Below the pieces are notes generated by a model. That model was not told where the DNA came from. It saw nothing but the letters and a program-made list of their open reading frames with translations, and searched no databases. The position numbers were made by a program, and so were the translations under genes. 64,000 bases of DNA from Regnicoccus_A sp014224355 (GTDB taxonomy: Bacteria > Cyanobacteriota > Cyanobacteriia > PCC-6307 > Cyanobiaceae), in assembly GCF_050920705.1 (NCBI RefSeq), contig NZ_CP154799.1:1550001-1614000 (forward strand). Direction: 5' to 3'. Of the stretch, positions 8,863 through 17,331 are shown one piece after another (positions within the stretch are counted from its first letter, which is position 1; the number at the start of each line of letters is the position of its first letter).

Positions 8863-10241
8863 ACGATCCGTCCCAGCTCACGGTCCTGGAGGGTTTCCTG
8901 GTGGGTGCTCTGGTCAGCCTGATGGCCTGGGAGGGCTGGCGTGCCTGGACAAGCCGCCAATGGGTGTCGCTCTTCCGCCCCACCCTGATCCTGGCGGTGA
9001 TCCTGATCTACTACTGCCTGCTGGGGCCTCTCATTGGCCTGAGCCAGGGAGGTTGGTTTGACCGGGGCATCAACCTGCGTTCCGCCATGGTCTGGGCCTG
9101 GGGTGGTGCCTTTGTTTTTTACCTCAGTGTGCTGATCGGGTTCTATGAACTGCCCACGCCGTCGTTTCGGCGCCGGCTGATCCCCACCATCCAGCCAGAG
9201 CTGCCCTACCGGCTCGGATCCGCCCTCTGCTGGCTGGGGCTGGGAATGTTCGCCCTGGTGAGTGGTGTGCGCGTGATTGCGCTGCTCAACCCCCTGATCG
9301 CCGCCCAGTTGCTCGAGGATGGCCTGGGAGAAGGAGGGGTGGATGTGGGCGCTTTCGCGAACTACTTCACCTATGCGGTGAACTTCCTGATCCCAGGTAC
9401 GGCCCTGATCTGGGTGAGCTGGATCCTGCAGCGACGCCACAGCACGGCGCTGCTGCTCTGGACCCTGGCCGCCGCCGGGATCTACACCTCCCTTGGATTT
9501 CGTTATCGGCTGGTCCTGCTCGCTGTTCCCTTCATCCTGCTCTGGTACATCACTCGCCAGCGTCGTCCAAAGGTGGCCATCGTTGCGTTCGGAGCAGCGG
9601 CCCTGATCGCCGTGGCAGGAGTGGTTGGCCTCACGCGTTCCTATGGCAGTGGGCTTGATCTCACTGCGCTGGAGGGAATCACCACCGAGGAGGTTGTTGA
9701 AGCCGGCCTGCAGGAGAGCAGTGTGTTTCTCACCACAGCCGGTGTGATGCAGGTCACCCCTGATCGCTATCCCTTTGTGGGTGCCAGGCCCATGATTGCC
9801 ACACTGCTCTTTCCCATCCCCAGGGCACTGTATCCCGACAAGCAGCAGGCGGAGTATCTGACGGACGCCACTGCAGTGGTCTATGGAAGCAAGGCCTTGG
9901 CCACGGGATCAGCCATTCTCAATTTTGCCGAGTACTACCTGATCGCAGGCTGGCCTTCCCTGATTGCCATGAGCCTGTTGCTGGGTTGGTTGCTGCGTTG
10001 TCTCTGGAACTGGTTTCTGGTGCGCTATCAGGAGCCCTTTGCCCAGGTTCTTTATGTGCTCAGCGCCACCTACCTCTATGTGGTGGTCAGCCGTGGCTAC
10101 CTCCCTCAGGTGGTGATGCTGTTCGTGTTCTCGGTGGCCCCACTGTTCTGGTTCTACGGACGCCTGGCCCGCCCCGTCACGTTCGCCTCAACCGCAGCCG
10201 GGCAGCCCCCGCAGGCCCCCTCCAGTCCAGGCCACCCCTGA
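8859..10241 (+). CDS. Wzy-like polysaccharide polymerase / O-antigen ligase-type membrane protein
   Basis: The product, about 460 residues from the ATG of MNDPSQLTVLEGFLVG, is built from roughly ten to twelve hydrophobic segments. A long loop near the middle to C-terminal part (about residues 260-350) contains TRSYGSG and PFVGARPMIATLLFPIPRALYP; a large periplasmic loop is typical of Wzy polymerases. Sequence is poorly conserved in this class, so the call rests on topology and on lying between glycosyltransferase genes. It would polymerise lipid-linked repeat units on the periplasmic side. The next gene starts with GTG directly after its stop. Confidence 0.6.
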   Translation: MNDPSQLTVLEGFLVGALVSLMAWEGWRAWTSRQWVSLFRPTLILAVILIYYCLLGPLIGLSQGGWFDRGINLRSAMVWAWGGAFVFYLSVLIGFYELPTPSFRRRLIPTIQPELPYRLGSALCWLGLGMFALVSGVRVIALLNPLIAAQLLEDGLGEGGVDVGAFANYFTYAVNFLIPGTALIWVSWILQRRHSTALLLWTLAAAGIYTSLGFRYRLVLLAVPFILLWYITRQRRPKVAIVAFGAAALIAVAGVVGLTRSYGSGLDLTALEGITTEEVVEAGLQESSVFLTTAGVMQVTPDRYPFVGARPMIATLLFPIPRALYPDKQQAEYLTDATAVVYGSKALATGSAILNFAEYYLIAGWPSLIAMSLLLGWLLRCLWNWFLVRYQEPFAQVLYVLSATYLYVVVSRGYLPQVVMLFVFSVAPLFWFYGRLARPVTFASTAAGQPPQAPSSPGHP

Positions 10242-11348
10242 GTGCGCATTGCCCACCTGAGCCGGATTCGCGGACCCGCCGACGGGGGTATTTCACTCAT
10301 TGTCGAGGAAATGAGCTCAGCCCAGCGGCGTGCCAGTGCGCTTGTCGCGGCTGAACAGGCTGTCATCCACTGGCTGGCTGAGCCTGATGATCTGGCCGTT
10401 GACTTGCGTCGGTTTGCCCCCGATCTGGCGCACGTCCATGGCCTTTGGAGCCATCCCAACCGCCTGCTGCCTCGGTGGCCGCAGCTGCCTGCCGTGATCG
10501 CCCCCCAAGGCATGCTCGATCCTTGGGCCCTGGAGCAGAGCCGCTGGCGCAAACGCCTGGCCTGGCGTCTGTTCGAGCGGGGCAACCTGCGGCGGGCCGG
10601 CGCGGTGCAGGCCCTCAGTGGCGCAGAGCTTGAGGCGATCCGAGCCCGGGGAATCCGCTCCCCGGTAGCGATCATCCCCAATGCCGTGAGTCTGCCTGTC
10701 CTCGAGGCCCCCCCCCCGAGGCCCACCATGACGCCCTGGAGCATGGGTGAGGAGCGGGTTCTGCTCTTTCTCTCACGCTTCCACGAGAAGAAGGGTCTCG
10801 ACCCCTTGCTGCGGGCCTGGCAGGCGGTGAACTCTGATGCCGCCCGCCACGGCTGGCGGCTGGTGCTGGTGGGCTATGGCGACCAGGGCAGGCTCGCTGA
10901 GCGCGTCGCTGCGGCGCAGCGACGCGGCGAGCTGGCGGGTGTCGAGGTGCTGGGCCCCTGCTTCGGAGCCGTGAAGCAGGACTGCTTCACCTCCGCGTCG
11001 GCCTTCGTGCTGCCCTCATTCTCCGAGGGCCTGCCCATGGCGGCCCTGGAAGCCATGGCCCACCGTCTTCCCTGCCTGCTCAGCCCCGCCTGCAACCTCC
11101 CCAGCGCCTTCAGCGCCGGCGCCGCCCTGAAGGCCGAATCCGAAGCGCCTGCCCTCGCCGCCGCCCTGTGCAGGCTCTTCGCCCTCAGCCCCGCCGAGCG
11201 TGGTGCCATGGGCGCTGCAGGCCGTCAGTTGGTGGCGGAGCACTACAGCTGGCCTCGGGTGGCCGAACAGACCCTCCGGCTCTATAGCTGGATCCTGGGT
11301 GGGGGCACCCCGCCACCCTTCGTGGATCTGGGACCAGCCCGCTCCTGA
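10242..11348 (+). CDS. Glycosyltransferase family 4 protein
   Basis: This 368-residue GT-B protein begins at GTG, abutting the previous stop. It shows HVHGLWSHPN and VIAPQGMLDPWAL in the N-terminal domain, a pattern common in exopolysaccharide GT4 enzymes, then VLLFLSRFHEKKGLDPLL and FVLPSFSEGLPMAALEAMAH, the E-x7-E motif that binds the sugar nucleotide. It should extend the lipid-linked repeat unit in the cytoplasm. It shares one base with the start of the downstream acetyltransferase gene (TGATG). Donor specificity cannot be read from the sequence. Confidence 0.85.
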   Translation: MRIAHLSRIRGPADGGISLIVEEMSSAQRRASALVAAEQAVIHWLAEPDDLAVDLRRFAPDLAHVHGLWSHPNRLLPRWPQLPAVIAPQGMLDPWALEQSRWRKRLAWRLFERGNLRRAGAVQALSGAELEAIRARGIRSPVAIIPNAVSLPVLEAPPPRPTMTPWSMGEERVLLFLSRFHEKKGLDPLLRAWQAVNSDAARHGWRLVLVGYGDQGRLAERVAAAQRRGELAGVEVLGPCFGAVKQDCFTSASAFVLPSFSEGLPMAALEAMAHRLPCLLSPACNLPSAFSAGAALKAESEAPALAAALCRLFALSPAERGAMGAAGRQLVAEHYSWPRVAEQTLRLYSWILGGGTPPPFVDLGPARS

Positions 11349-11896
11349 TGACGGCACCGCTTCAGGACCTGGCCCACTACCGCCTCCCGGCCGACTGGCA
11401 TCCCGGCGCGCCCCGCTGGCAACAGGCCCTCTGGCTGCTGGTGGGTCAGCCGCTGCTGGGATCGTTTGTTCCCGGCACGGCCTGGCGCAAGGCCCTGTTG
11501 CGCTGGTTCGGGGCCCGGCTGGGCAGCGGCGGGCGACTCAAGCCGCACCTGCGGGTGAAGTTTCCCTGGCGGTTGCAGCTGGGCGACCACTGCTGGCTGG
11601 GGGAAGACGTCTGGATCGACAACCTCGCCCCGGTGCAGCTGGGTGATCGGGTCTGCCTGTCGCAGGGGGTGTACCTCTGCACCGGCAACCACGACTTCCG
11701 CTCCCCGCAGTTCAGCCTGCGGGTGCAGCCGATCCGGATCGACGCTGATGCCTGGATCGCTGCGCGGGCGGTGCTGGCCCCCGGCACCCACGTGGGCGCC
11801 GGGGCGGTGGTGGCGCTGGCGGCAGCCGCCAAGGGAACCGTGGCCCCCGGGACCGTTGTGGCCGGCAACCCCGCTCAGCTGGTGGGCCGCCGGTGA
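11348..11896 (+). CDS. WcaF-type colanic acid acetyltransferase homologue
   Basis: The 182-residue product has a short N-terminal helical region followed by hexapeptide repeats such as LGDHCWLGEDVWIDNLAPV and ends PGTVVAGNPAQLVGRR, the C-terminal signature of LbH acyltransferases. The segment LCTGNHDFRSPQFSL matches the catalytic His loop of WcaF-like enzymes. It probably O-acetylates the growing polysaccharide. It is coupled to both neighbours, overlapping the GT4 gene by one base and the YdcF-like gene by GTGA. Confidence 0.88.
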   Translation: MTAPLQDLAHYRLPADWHPGAPRWQQALWLLVGQPLLGSFVPGTAWRKALLRWFGARLGSGGRLKPHLRVKFPWRLQLGDHCWLGEDVWIDNLAPVQLGDRVCLSQGVYLCTGNHDFRSPQFSLRVQPIRIDADAWIAARAVLAPGTHVGAGAVVALAAAAKGTVAPGTVVAGNPAQLVGRR

Positions 11897-12489
11897 AGGG
11901 GGGGCCACGCTGGCCACTGCTGGGCGTCGCCGCCGGAGCTCTGCTGCTCTGGTGGTGCTGGCCGGCGCTGGCACCACGGTTGCGGGCACCATCCGGTGCC
12001 CTGGCCGTGGTGGTGCTCGCCGAGGATCCACGCCGCACCGCAGCGGCGCTCGAGATCTGGCCCCGCATCCCCTCCGCCTGGCTGGTGCCCCATGCCGGAC
12101 CCAGCCTGCAGCGGGCCGTTCAGGCCCAGCTGCAGGCCCGCCGTCTTCCCCCGTCGACGCGCGAGCGGGTGAGGCCGCTCACCTGCGGCCTCGACACCCT
12201 CGGCCAGCTCACCTGCCTGGCCGAGGCCCTGCGCCGCTGGCGCCGCTCAGCCGGCGGCCCGGCCATCGGTTCGGTGCTCCTGGTAACGGGGGAGGAACAC
12301 CTGCCCCGGGCCCTGGCCATCGCCCACATCGTGCTGGGGGCCGAGGGGTTGGCTGTGACAGGCTGCCCGGCCAGGACCCAGGCCGCCCCCGAGGATCCCC
12401 TGCGCACCCAGCGCGACCGCCTGCGTGCCCAGCTCTGGCGCGCCACCGGCTGGGACGGCCATCCTCCTTTTCTGGGGCAAGCGCCTTGA
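11893..12489 (+). CDS. YdcF/DUF218-like protein
   Basis: The 198-residue protein begins at a GTG overlapping the previous stop. One N-terminal hydrophobic segment (about residues 8-28, LLGVAAGALLLWWCWPAL) would anchor it with the rest outside the membrane. The core has VVVLAED near residue 40, CGLDTLGQLTCL, then VLLVTGEEHLPRALAIAHIV, in the order seen in DUF218 proteins (ElyC/SanA/YdcF), which usually carry VLG and TxxNa-type motifs. Members act in envelope polysaccharide metabolism but chemistry is poorly known. In this cluster it may act on lipid-linked saccharide. Confidence 0.65.
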   Translation: MKGGPRWPLLGVAAGALLLWWCWPALAPRLRAPSGALAVVVLAEDPRRTAAALEIWPRIPSAWLVPHAGPSLQRAVQAQLQARRLPPSTRERVRPLTCGLDTLGQLTCLAEALRRWRRSAGGPAIGSVLLVTGEEHLPRALAIAHIVLGAEGLAVTGCPARTQAAPEDPLRTQRDRLRAQLWRATGWDGHPPFLGQAP

Positions 12490-13277
12490 GGATCCTGCTG
12501 ATCGTTCCCACCCTCGAGTCGTTCCAGCTGCTCCCCCGCCTGGTGACGTCGCTGCAGGGGCAGACCAGCGGCCACTGGCGCGTGCTGTTCATCGATGGGC
12601 CCAGTGGGCCCCAGCACCGCGCCTGGCTTGATCAGCTCTGCGCCGCTGATTCCCGCTTCAGCTGGATTCCCCAGGACCCGACTGAGCCGGGCATCTTCGG
12701 GGCGATGAACCAGGGGTTCGCCGCCGCCGGTTCAACCGATTGGCTGCTGTTCTGGGGCAGTGACGACTGGGCGGCCGCTCCTGATGTCTTCGCGCGGGTT
12801 GCTCAGGCCGGGGGCGCGGATCAACCTGATCTGATCGTCTGCCGGGGCCGGTACGTGTCGGTGCCCGCCGATCCTGCGGGCCAGCCCCGCCTGGCCCGTG
12901 CCACCTCCTTTCGTTGGTTCGGCAGCTACCGCCGCTCCCTGGCCCTGGGATCCACGCCCCCCCACCAGGCCACGCTGATCGGCCCGGGCGCCCGCGCCCG
13001 CCTGGCCCGCTACGCCCCCGGCTTCCAGCTCTCGGCCGACCTCGACTATTTCCTGCAGCTCTCGCGCTTCAAGGAACTCTGCATCACCCGCCTCGACCTG
13101 GAGCTTGTGCAGATGGCCGCCGGCGGGGTCAGCGGCCTGCGCCACCGTCGCCGCCTTGCGGAAGTGCGCTGGGCCTATCGCCGGGCGTTCGGCTGGCGCT
13201 GGCCGCTGCCCTTTCTGCTGCGCTACGTGCAGCGGGGGTTAAGTCTGCTGGAGCTTCGCTGCACCCAAGGCAAGTGA
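12486..13277 (+). CDS. Glycosyltransferase family 2 protein
   Basis: From a TTG inside the preceding stop, the 263-residue product reads LRILLIVPTLESFQLLPRLVTSL, a GT-A fold start. IDGPSGP and IPQDPTEPGIFGAMNQGF follow, then LLFWGSDDWAA, which supplies the D-x-D-like metal site (SDDW) of WcaA/GT2 enzymes acting with EPGIYDAMNKG-type loops. It likely adds a sugar inside the cytoplasm. The long open frame upstream of the TTG overlaps two other genes and is not coding. Start choice rests on the TTGA overlap and the conserved beginning of the fold. Confidence 0.82.
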   Translation: MRILLIVPTLESFQLLPRLVTSLQGQTSGHWRVLFIDGPSGPQHRAWLDQLCAADSRFSWIPQDPTEPGIFGAMNQGFAAAGSTDWLLFWGSDDWAAAPDVFARVAQAGGADQPDLIVCRGRYVSVPADPAGQPRLARATSFRWFGSYRRSLALGSTPPHQATLIGPGARARLARYAPGFQLSADLDYFLQLSRFKELCITRLDLELVQMAAGGVSGLRHRRRLAEVRWAYRRAFGWRWPLPFLLRYVQRGLSLLELRCTQGK

Positions 13278-13329
13278 ACCATCTGGTCTATTTGTGGACT
13301 AACTTGACCTATGTGGAGGGCCTCAAGTG

Positions 13330-13506
13330 ATGCACATCATGACTAAGCATGAGGCCAACAATCGCTCCCGCCTGATCAATGCGGCCCAAAGCGGGCGGCA
13401 GCCCGGCGTGTTGCGCGGACGGTTGCACCTGCCCACGCCCGAGGTGTTGATGGAGCCGCTTCCTGAGCAGGAGTTGCAGGCCATCGAGACCTCCTGGCTT
13501 TCCTGA
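13330..13506 (+). pseudogene. Phd/YefM-like antitoxin, internally deleted
   Basis: The frame encodes 58 residues: MHIMTKHEANNRSRLINAAQSG joined directly to RQPGVLRGRLHLPTPEVL and PLPEQELQAIE. The first part resembles the DNA-binding N-terminus of Phd antitoxins and the last part their toxin-binding tail, but the central block (typically EEVVIAR...PVARLVP) is missing. A short frame follows at 13,506 without a convincing PIN toxin. It is best read as a toxin-antitoxin remnant between two sugar-pathway genes. Confidence 0.5.
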
Positions 13507-13570
13507 TGGAGCTGCTGCTTCTGCTCAGGGATTCGTGCCCTGCCCTGGCGGCTTTTTCCTGCCGCAGGCT

Positions 13571-14488
13571 GTGGTGAGCGAGCCGCCCACCCTGGTGCTC
13601 TTCGGGGTCAACAGTCTCTGTGGTGAGGCCCTCCTCGAGCAGCTTCCTGAGGGCACGGACTGGCGGAGCCTGGGGCGGCGGCTGCCGCCGGCTGTGGCGC
13701 CTGAGCGCTGGCGGCGCTGCGATCTGAGCGATCTGTCAGATGGGGCCCTGCAGGTTGCTGCCGCCGCCCTCCCCCAAGGCCCCCAGATCTGGATCTGTTT
13801 TGCGCACCTCTGGCTGCTGGCGCCGTTTCTCGAGGCGCTGTTGGCGACGCAGCCCAAAGCCCTGGACCATTTGCGCGGGGTGGTGGCCTGTGGTTCCTCC
13901 AGCGTGATCACCAAGCGCTTCGCCGCCAACAGTTTCGATCGGGAGCTGGTGCGGCGCCTGAAGTCTGCGCAGGTGCAGCTGCTGACGGCCTGCGCGGATC
14001 TGGACGTGCCCGCCCGCATCCTGGCTCCCACCCTGATCCATGGCCGCACGGCCCATCACACCGATCACAACGTGGAGACCCTGCGCCGCTGGTTGCGGCG
14101 CCTGCCGGTGCTGCCGCTGCCGGCACACACCGGCCTGCGCCAGCCGATCGCCTCGGCGGATCTGGCCGCCGTGGCCCTTGATCAGGCCTGGCGGCTCGAA
14201 GCGTCGGCTGATGAGTCCGCTGCCCTGACCCTGGGCGGCGATGAGGAACTGAGTTACCAGCAGATGCTGGAACGGTTGCAGCAGGGAGACCCGCGTGCGG
14301 CACGCTGCCGGCTGCTGCCAATTCCGGCGCGCTTGTTTCAGGCGCTGGCCGCACCCCTGCTCCTGCTGTCCCCGAAGACCTTCGAGGCTGTGCAACGCCT
14401 GAGTGCCGACCTGGCCGGCTTCCCCCCCGTGGCGGACTGGCTCCATCGCTCCAGGCGCCCGTTCGTCCCGGCACATCCCTGCGATTGA
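13571..14488 (+). CDS. NAD(P)-dependent sugar oxidoreductase (SDR/epimerase family)
   Basis: The product of about 305 residues opens with TLVLFGVNSLCGEALLEQL, a degenerate Rossmann glycine motif. ICFAHLWLL, VVACGSSSVITKRFA and ILAPTLIHGRTA follow the layout of extended SDR proteins of the WbpK/WbpV type; a clear YxxxK pair is not visible. The start is uncertain: GTG at 13,571 or 13,574, or ATG at 13,535. It is coupled by TGATG to a WbpL-like transferase gene. By analogy with wbpV-wbpL-wbpM, it may reduce a 4-keto sugar to UDP-QuiNAc or UDP-FucNAc; that is inference. Confidence 0.68.
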   Translation: MVSEPPTLVLFGVNSLCGEALLEQLPEGTDWRSLGRRLPPAVAPERWRRCDLSDLSDGALQVAAAALPQGPQIWICFAHLWLLAPFLEALLATQPKALDHLRGVVACGSSSVITKRFAANSFDRELVRRLKSAQVQLLTACADLDVPARILAPTLIHGRTAHHTDHNVETLRRWLRRLPVLPLPAHTGLRQPIASADLAAVALDQAWRLEASADESAALTLGGDEELSYQQMLERLQQGDPRAARCRLLPIPARLFQALAAPLLLLSPKTFEAVQRLSADLAGFPPVADWLHRSRRPFVPAHPCD

Positions 14489-15456
14489 TGTCTCTCGTAA
14501 GTCCGGGGATCCTGGCCACGCTGGCCGCTGTGGCTGCGGCGGCCGTGCTGAGTGCCGGCCTGATCCGAGTGCTGCTGCCGGTCCTGCGCCAGCGCCTGCC
14601 GGATGTTCCGAATGCCCGCAGTGCCCACCGTCAGCCCATCCCGCGGGGCGGCGGGATGGCCTTCGTTCTGGTCGGCTGCCTCTGGGGTCTTCCTCTGATT
14701 CCGCTGCTTTGTGCACCTCTGGCCCTAGTGGGCCTGCTCGATGATCGCCTGAACCTTCCAGCCCGCGTGCGCTACGGCGCGCAGCTGGCCACCGCTGGCG
14801 CGCTGCTGGCGGTGACGGTGTTGACCCTGCCCTCGGGGTGGGCGGGTCTGGCGTGCGGCTTGATCGCGGTGGTGGCGATCACGGCGGTGATCAATTTCTT
14901 CAACTTCATGGACGGCCTCGACGGGCTGGTGGCCAGCTGCTCGGCGGTGCTGTTAGCCGTAGCCGCCCTGACGCTGCAGGCCAGCTGGCTCTGGCCCCTG
15001 GTGGGGGGCCTGCTGGGGTTCCTGGTCTGGAACTGGAGCCCAGCGCGGGTGTTCATGGGCGATGCGGGCAGCACCTTCCTGGGCGCGGTGGCTGCAGGTG
15101 TGCTGCTGCAGGCGCCCGCCGCCGCCGATGGGCTGGGGCTGCTGCTGGTGGGTTTGCCGCTTCTGGGCGATGCCGCCGTCTGCGTGCTGCGCCGCCTGGC
15201 GGCCGGCCAGCCGGTGTTCCGGGCCCATCGTCTGCACCTTTATCAACGCTTGCAGCAGGCTGGCTGGTCGCACCGCCGCGTGTGCCTCATCTATCTGGCC
15301 GCCACCACGCTCATCGGAGCGGCTGTTCTGGTGGGTGGCGTTGTGGCTGGGTTGGCCGCCACGGCGGTGGTGCTGGCCTGGGGTGTGGGGCTCGAGCGCT
15401 CGGTGGCGGTGCCGTTTCCCACGGCCGTTCAGTTGGCCGAAAGGCAGAAAGGCTGA
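14488..15456 (+). CDS. WecA/WbpL-like undecaprenyl-phosphate sugar-1-phosphate transferase
   Basis: The 322-residue protein has about ten membrane segments and the MraY/WecA signature set: HRQPIPRGGG near residue 50, LVGLLDDRLNLPARVR, NFFNFMDGLDGL (the D-x-x-D-G-x motif), FMGDAGSTFLG and, late, FRAHRLHLYQRLQ, the HxH-type motif of cytoplasmic loop 5. It transfers a HexNAc-1-phosphate from UDP to undecaprenyl phosphate and so starts the repeat unit. A TTG lies one codon upstream, but the ATG overlapping the previous stop is preferred. It is the last polysaccharide gene before the toxin-antitoxin and IS region. Confidence 0.88.
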   Translation: MSLVSPGILATLAAVAAAAVLSAGLIRVLLPVLRQRLPDVPNARSAHRQPIPRGGGMAFVLVGCLWGLPLIPLLCAPLALVGLLDDRLNLPARVRYGAQLATAGALLAVTVLTLPSGWAGLACGLIAVVAITAVINFFNFMDGLDGLVASCSAVLLAVAALTLQASWLWPLVGGLLGFLVWNWSPARVFMGDAGSTFLGAVAAGVLLQAPAAADGLGLLLVGLPLLGDAAVCVLRRLAAGQPVFRAHRLHLYQRLQQAGWSHRRVCLIYLAATTLIGAAVLVGGVVAGLAATAVVLAWGVGLERSVAVPFPTAVQLAERQKG

Positions 15457-15461
15457 ATCCT

Positions 15462-15602
15462 TCAGACCATCCCCATCACGCCCCTCAACGCCTGCTCCAG
15501 AGCCTCTCGGATCAGCTGCGAACGGGGTTGGCCGCTGAGGCTGGCGTCCTGCCTGAGCATTCGTTCAAGGTCCTCAGGCAGTCTCAGGCTGTCGGCACCC
15601 AT
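15462..15602 (-). CDS. Ribbon-helix-helix antitoxin-like small protein
   Basis: The 46-residue product reads MGADSLRLPEDLERMLRQ then SGQPRSQLIREALEQAL, a pattern of CopG/Arc-type proteins: short beta strand, then two helices with an RSQLIREA second helix. An in-frame ATG three codons upstream is an alternative start. No matching toxin gene follows it, and no intact gene is seen between 15,603 and 15,865, so it may be an orphan or degraded module. Confidence 0.45.
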   Translation of the reverse strand: MGADSLRLPEDLERMLRQDASLSGQPRSQLIREALEQALRGVMGMV

Positions 15603-15865
15603 GGAGCACATTCCGCAAGTAGTTCTGTATGGCGAATTTTATTGCGGCCTTTGACGTCATCACGGCATGCCAGGGTCAGATCAGGAAAGCCGACCCGACT
15701 TCCTCCACCAGAGTGATGCCCTCAAGTTCTACCCGGGCAACCGAGCCGATCAGGCCATCCTTCCTGCATCAGTACTGAAGTTGCGGGGAGGCGCTCGGGT
15801 TCGGGTCTCAGAACCCTGTTCTGGCTAGACGATCAATATTGCTGGTCTGGTGCACCTTCAGGCTT

Positions 15866-16294
15866 TCAAGATATGGCAGGGGTGATCAGCTGCAGCCCAG
15901 GAAAGGCCTGCCGATAGCGGTGGGCATCACGCGTGAGCAGCCCGAAGCGCTCGATCACCGCATGGGCACAGATCAGGAAATCCGGCAGGATCATTTGGCG
16001 TGTGCCACCTCTGGAGCGGTAAGCGGCATGGGCGCGGGCCGCCAGGAAGGCAGCTTCTCGGGGAATCGGCCGAAAGGTGTAGATGTGACGTGGCAGCGCC
16101 TCATCCACCACCTCGATCCGTTCATCGGCAAAGGCCACCTCCCCATAGATCACAGCATTGATCGCCACGGGGCCAGCGGCCAGGCAGCGGGCCAGGTGCT
16201 CAGCACTCCAGGATTCCCATTGCGGATCGGCTGTGAACACATCCAGCAGCACACAGGAATCCACCATCACCCCTGCCGTGCTGGCGGCAGCCAT
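15866..16294 (-). CDS. vapC: PIN-domain toxin (VapC family)
   Basis: The 142-residue product starts MAAASTAGVMVDSCVLLDVF, with the first PIN Asp in VDSCVLLDV, then INAVIYGEVAF for the conserved Glu, and LPDFLICAHAVIERFGLLTRD with the later acidic residues. PIN toxins are Mg-dependent ribonucleases acting on tRNA or rRNA. The ATG overlaps the antitoxin stop by one base (TGATG), so the pair is one unit. A longer form adding six residues is less likely. The 3' half of this gene is duplicated at 17,397-17,580. Confidence 0.82.
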   Translation of the reverse strand: MAAASTAGVMVDSCVLLDVFTADPQWESWSAEHLARCLAAGPVAINAVIYGEVAFADERIEVVDEALPRHIYTFRPIPREAAFLAARAHAAYRSRGGTRQMILPDFLICAHAVIERFGLLTRDAHRYRQAFPGLQLITPAIS

Positions 16295-16587
16295 CAGGTT
16301 TCCCCTCGGCACAGGGCCAGGATCGCGTCGGTACTGAGCCCGGAGCGCGGCTGGTGGGCCCGCAGCCTGGTTATCGCCTCCTGGGCTCGCTGAGGCCCCT
16401 CGTCTTCCACCTTCTCGAGCACCACCTGATCACCCACCAGCCGAAACTGCACCTCACAGCTTGGATGCAGGCCCGCCTGCTCACGAATGGCCTGGGGGAT
16501 CGTGACCTGTCCCTTGCTGGTGCTGCGCACCCAACCTCTCCCATGGCTCAGTAAGAATCTTACTTGTGCGGCGAATGTGTCACGCAC
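16294..16587 (-). CDS. vapB: AbrB/SpoVT-type antitoxin (VapB family)
   Basis: The product contains VRSTSKGQVTIPQAIREQAGL, the swapped-hairpin AbrB DNA-binding core, with FRLVGDQVVLEKVED after it and a C-terminal tail QPRSGLSTDAILALCRGET that would bind the toxin. The first ATG gives 97 residues, but homologues usually begin close to the VRSTSKG strand, so a GTG at about residue 20 may be the real start. It should neutralise the PIN protein encoded directly downstream and repress the operon. Its tail sequence recurs in the chimeric remnant at 17.6 kb. Confidence 0.8.
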   Translation of the reverse strand: MRDTFAAQVRFLLSHGRGWVRSTSKGQVTIPQAIREQAGLHPSCEVQFRLVGDQVVLEKVEDEGPQRAQEAITRLRAHQPRSGLSTDAILALCRGET

Positions 16588-16630
16588 TCCGTGATAGCCG
16601 ACTGCGGCATCGAGGCTGACCTTGCTGACC

Positions 16631-17059
16631 TCACGCCTTACGAGGGCTACCCGGCCCGGTGAAAGGATTCAGCACCTCCACCCCTGTAGGGGTGAAATGG
16701 CGAACGTTGCGTGTCACCACCTGCAAGTTGTGCTCCAGCGCCGTGGCCGCGATCATCAGGTCAGCGCCGTGATGCCCGATACGGGCTGAAAGTTGGCCCC
16801 AGCGTCGGGCGATGGAGCCATCCACTGGAAGGATCCGCTGGCCGTACAACACCAGCAATCCCTCCAGCCAGCCCTGCAGACGCCTGGCGAACACGGCATC
16901 ATCCTTCTGCTTGATCGTGATGCCCCGCTCGATCTCCCCCAGGCTGATCACACTCAGATAGAGATCATCGGAATTCTGCTCACTGAGCCAGGCCACCACG
17001 CCTGGATCCCGCTCACGCCTTCGCAGTTCAGAGATCACGACCGTATCGAGCAGGAACAC
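16631..17059 (-). CDS. PIN-domain toxin (VapC/FitB family)
   Basis: The 142-residue protein begins MFLLDTVVISELRRRE, the typical FitB/VapC start with the first catalytic Asp. It continues with SVISLGEIERGI for the conserved Glu and GADLMIAATALEHNLQVVTRNVRHF, which contains two further acidic positions and the TRN motif. GTG is the start codon, directly after the TGA of the Phd-type antitoxin gene. This toxin is unrelated in detail to the VapC at 15,866, so the two modules were acquired separately. The pair appears intact. Confidence 0.85.
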   Translation of the reverse strand: MFLLDTVVISELRRRERDPGVVAWLSEQNSDDLYLSVISLGEIERGITIKQKDDAVFARRLQGWLEGLLVLYGQRILPVDGSIARRWGQLSARIGHHGADLMIAATALEHNLQVVTRNVRHFTPTGVEVLNPFTGPGSPRKA

Positions 17060-17320
17060 TCACTCCTCCCAGGGCCGGGGCTCCAGTTCAGCGCGCTCGA
17101 TGCTGCCGTCGTCCTGAGGCAGCTCCAGGAGGAGCTCCACCAGGCTGGGCTGGTTCAAGCGCTCGAGTTGCCGCAGATGTTCGTAGTCCTCAACTCGCAA
17201 TACCACCGTGGCGGGTTTGCCACGCCGTGTCACCAGTTGGGGTCGGCCGGCCATGGCGGCCTCCACTACGGCGCTGAAGCGGTTCTTGGCGTCTTGCAGA
17301 GTCCAGACGTCCGGCGTCAT
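17060..17320 (-). CDS. Phd/YefM-family antitoxin
   Basis: The 86-residue product starts MTPDVWTLQDAKNRFSAVVE, the helix-rich DNA-binding region of Phd proteins, and continues QLVTRRGKPATVVLRVEDYEHL, the conserved strand and loop. The acidic tail PQDDGSIERAELEPRP is suited to binding the toxin. Its stop directly precedes the GTG of the PIN toxin gene. Three 13-bp repeats lie 12 bp upstream of the ATG and could serve as operators. Confidence 0.85.
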   Translation of the reverse strand: MTPDVWTLQDAKNRFSAVVEAAMAGRPQLVTRRGKPATVVLRVEDYEHLRQLERLNQPSLVELLLELPQDDGSIERAELEPRPWEE

Positions 17321-17331
17321 GACCTTCTCCT

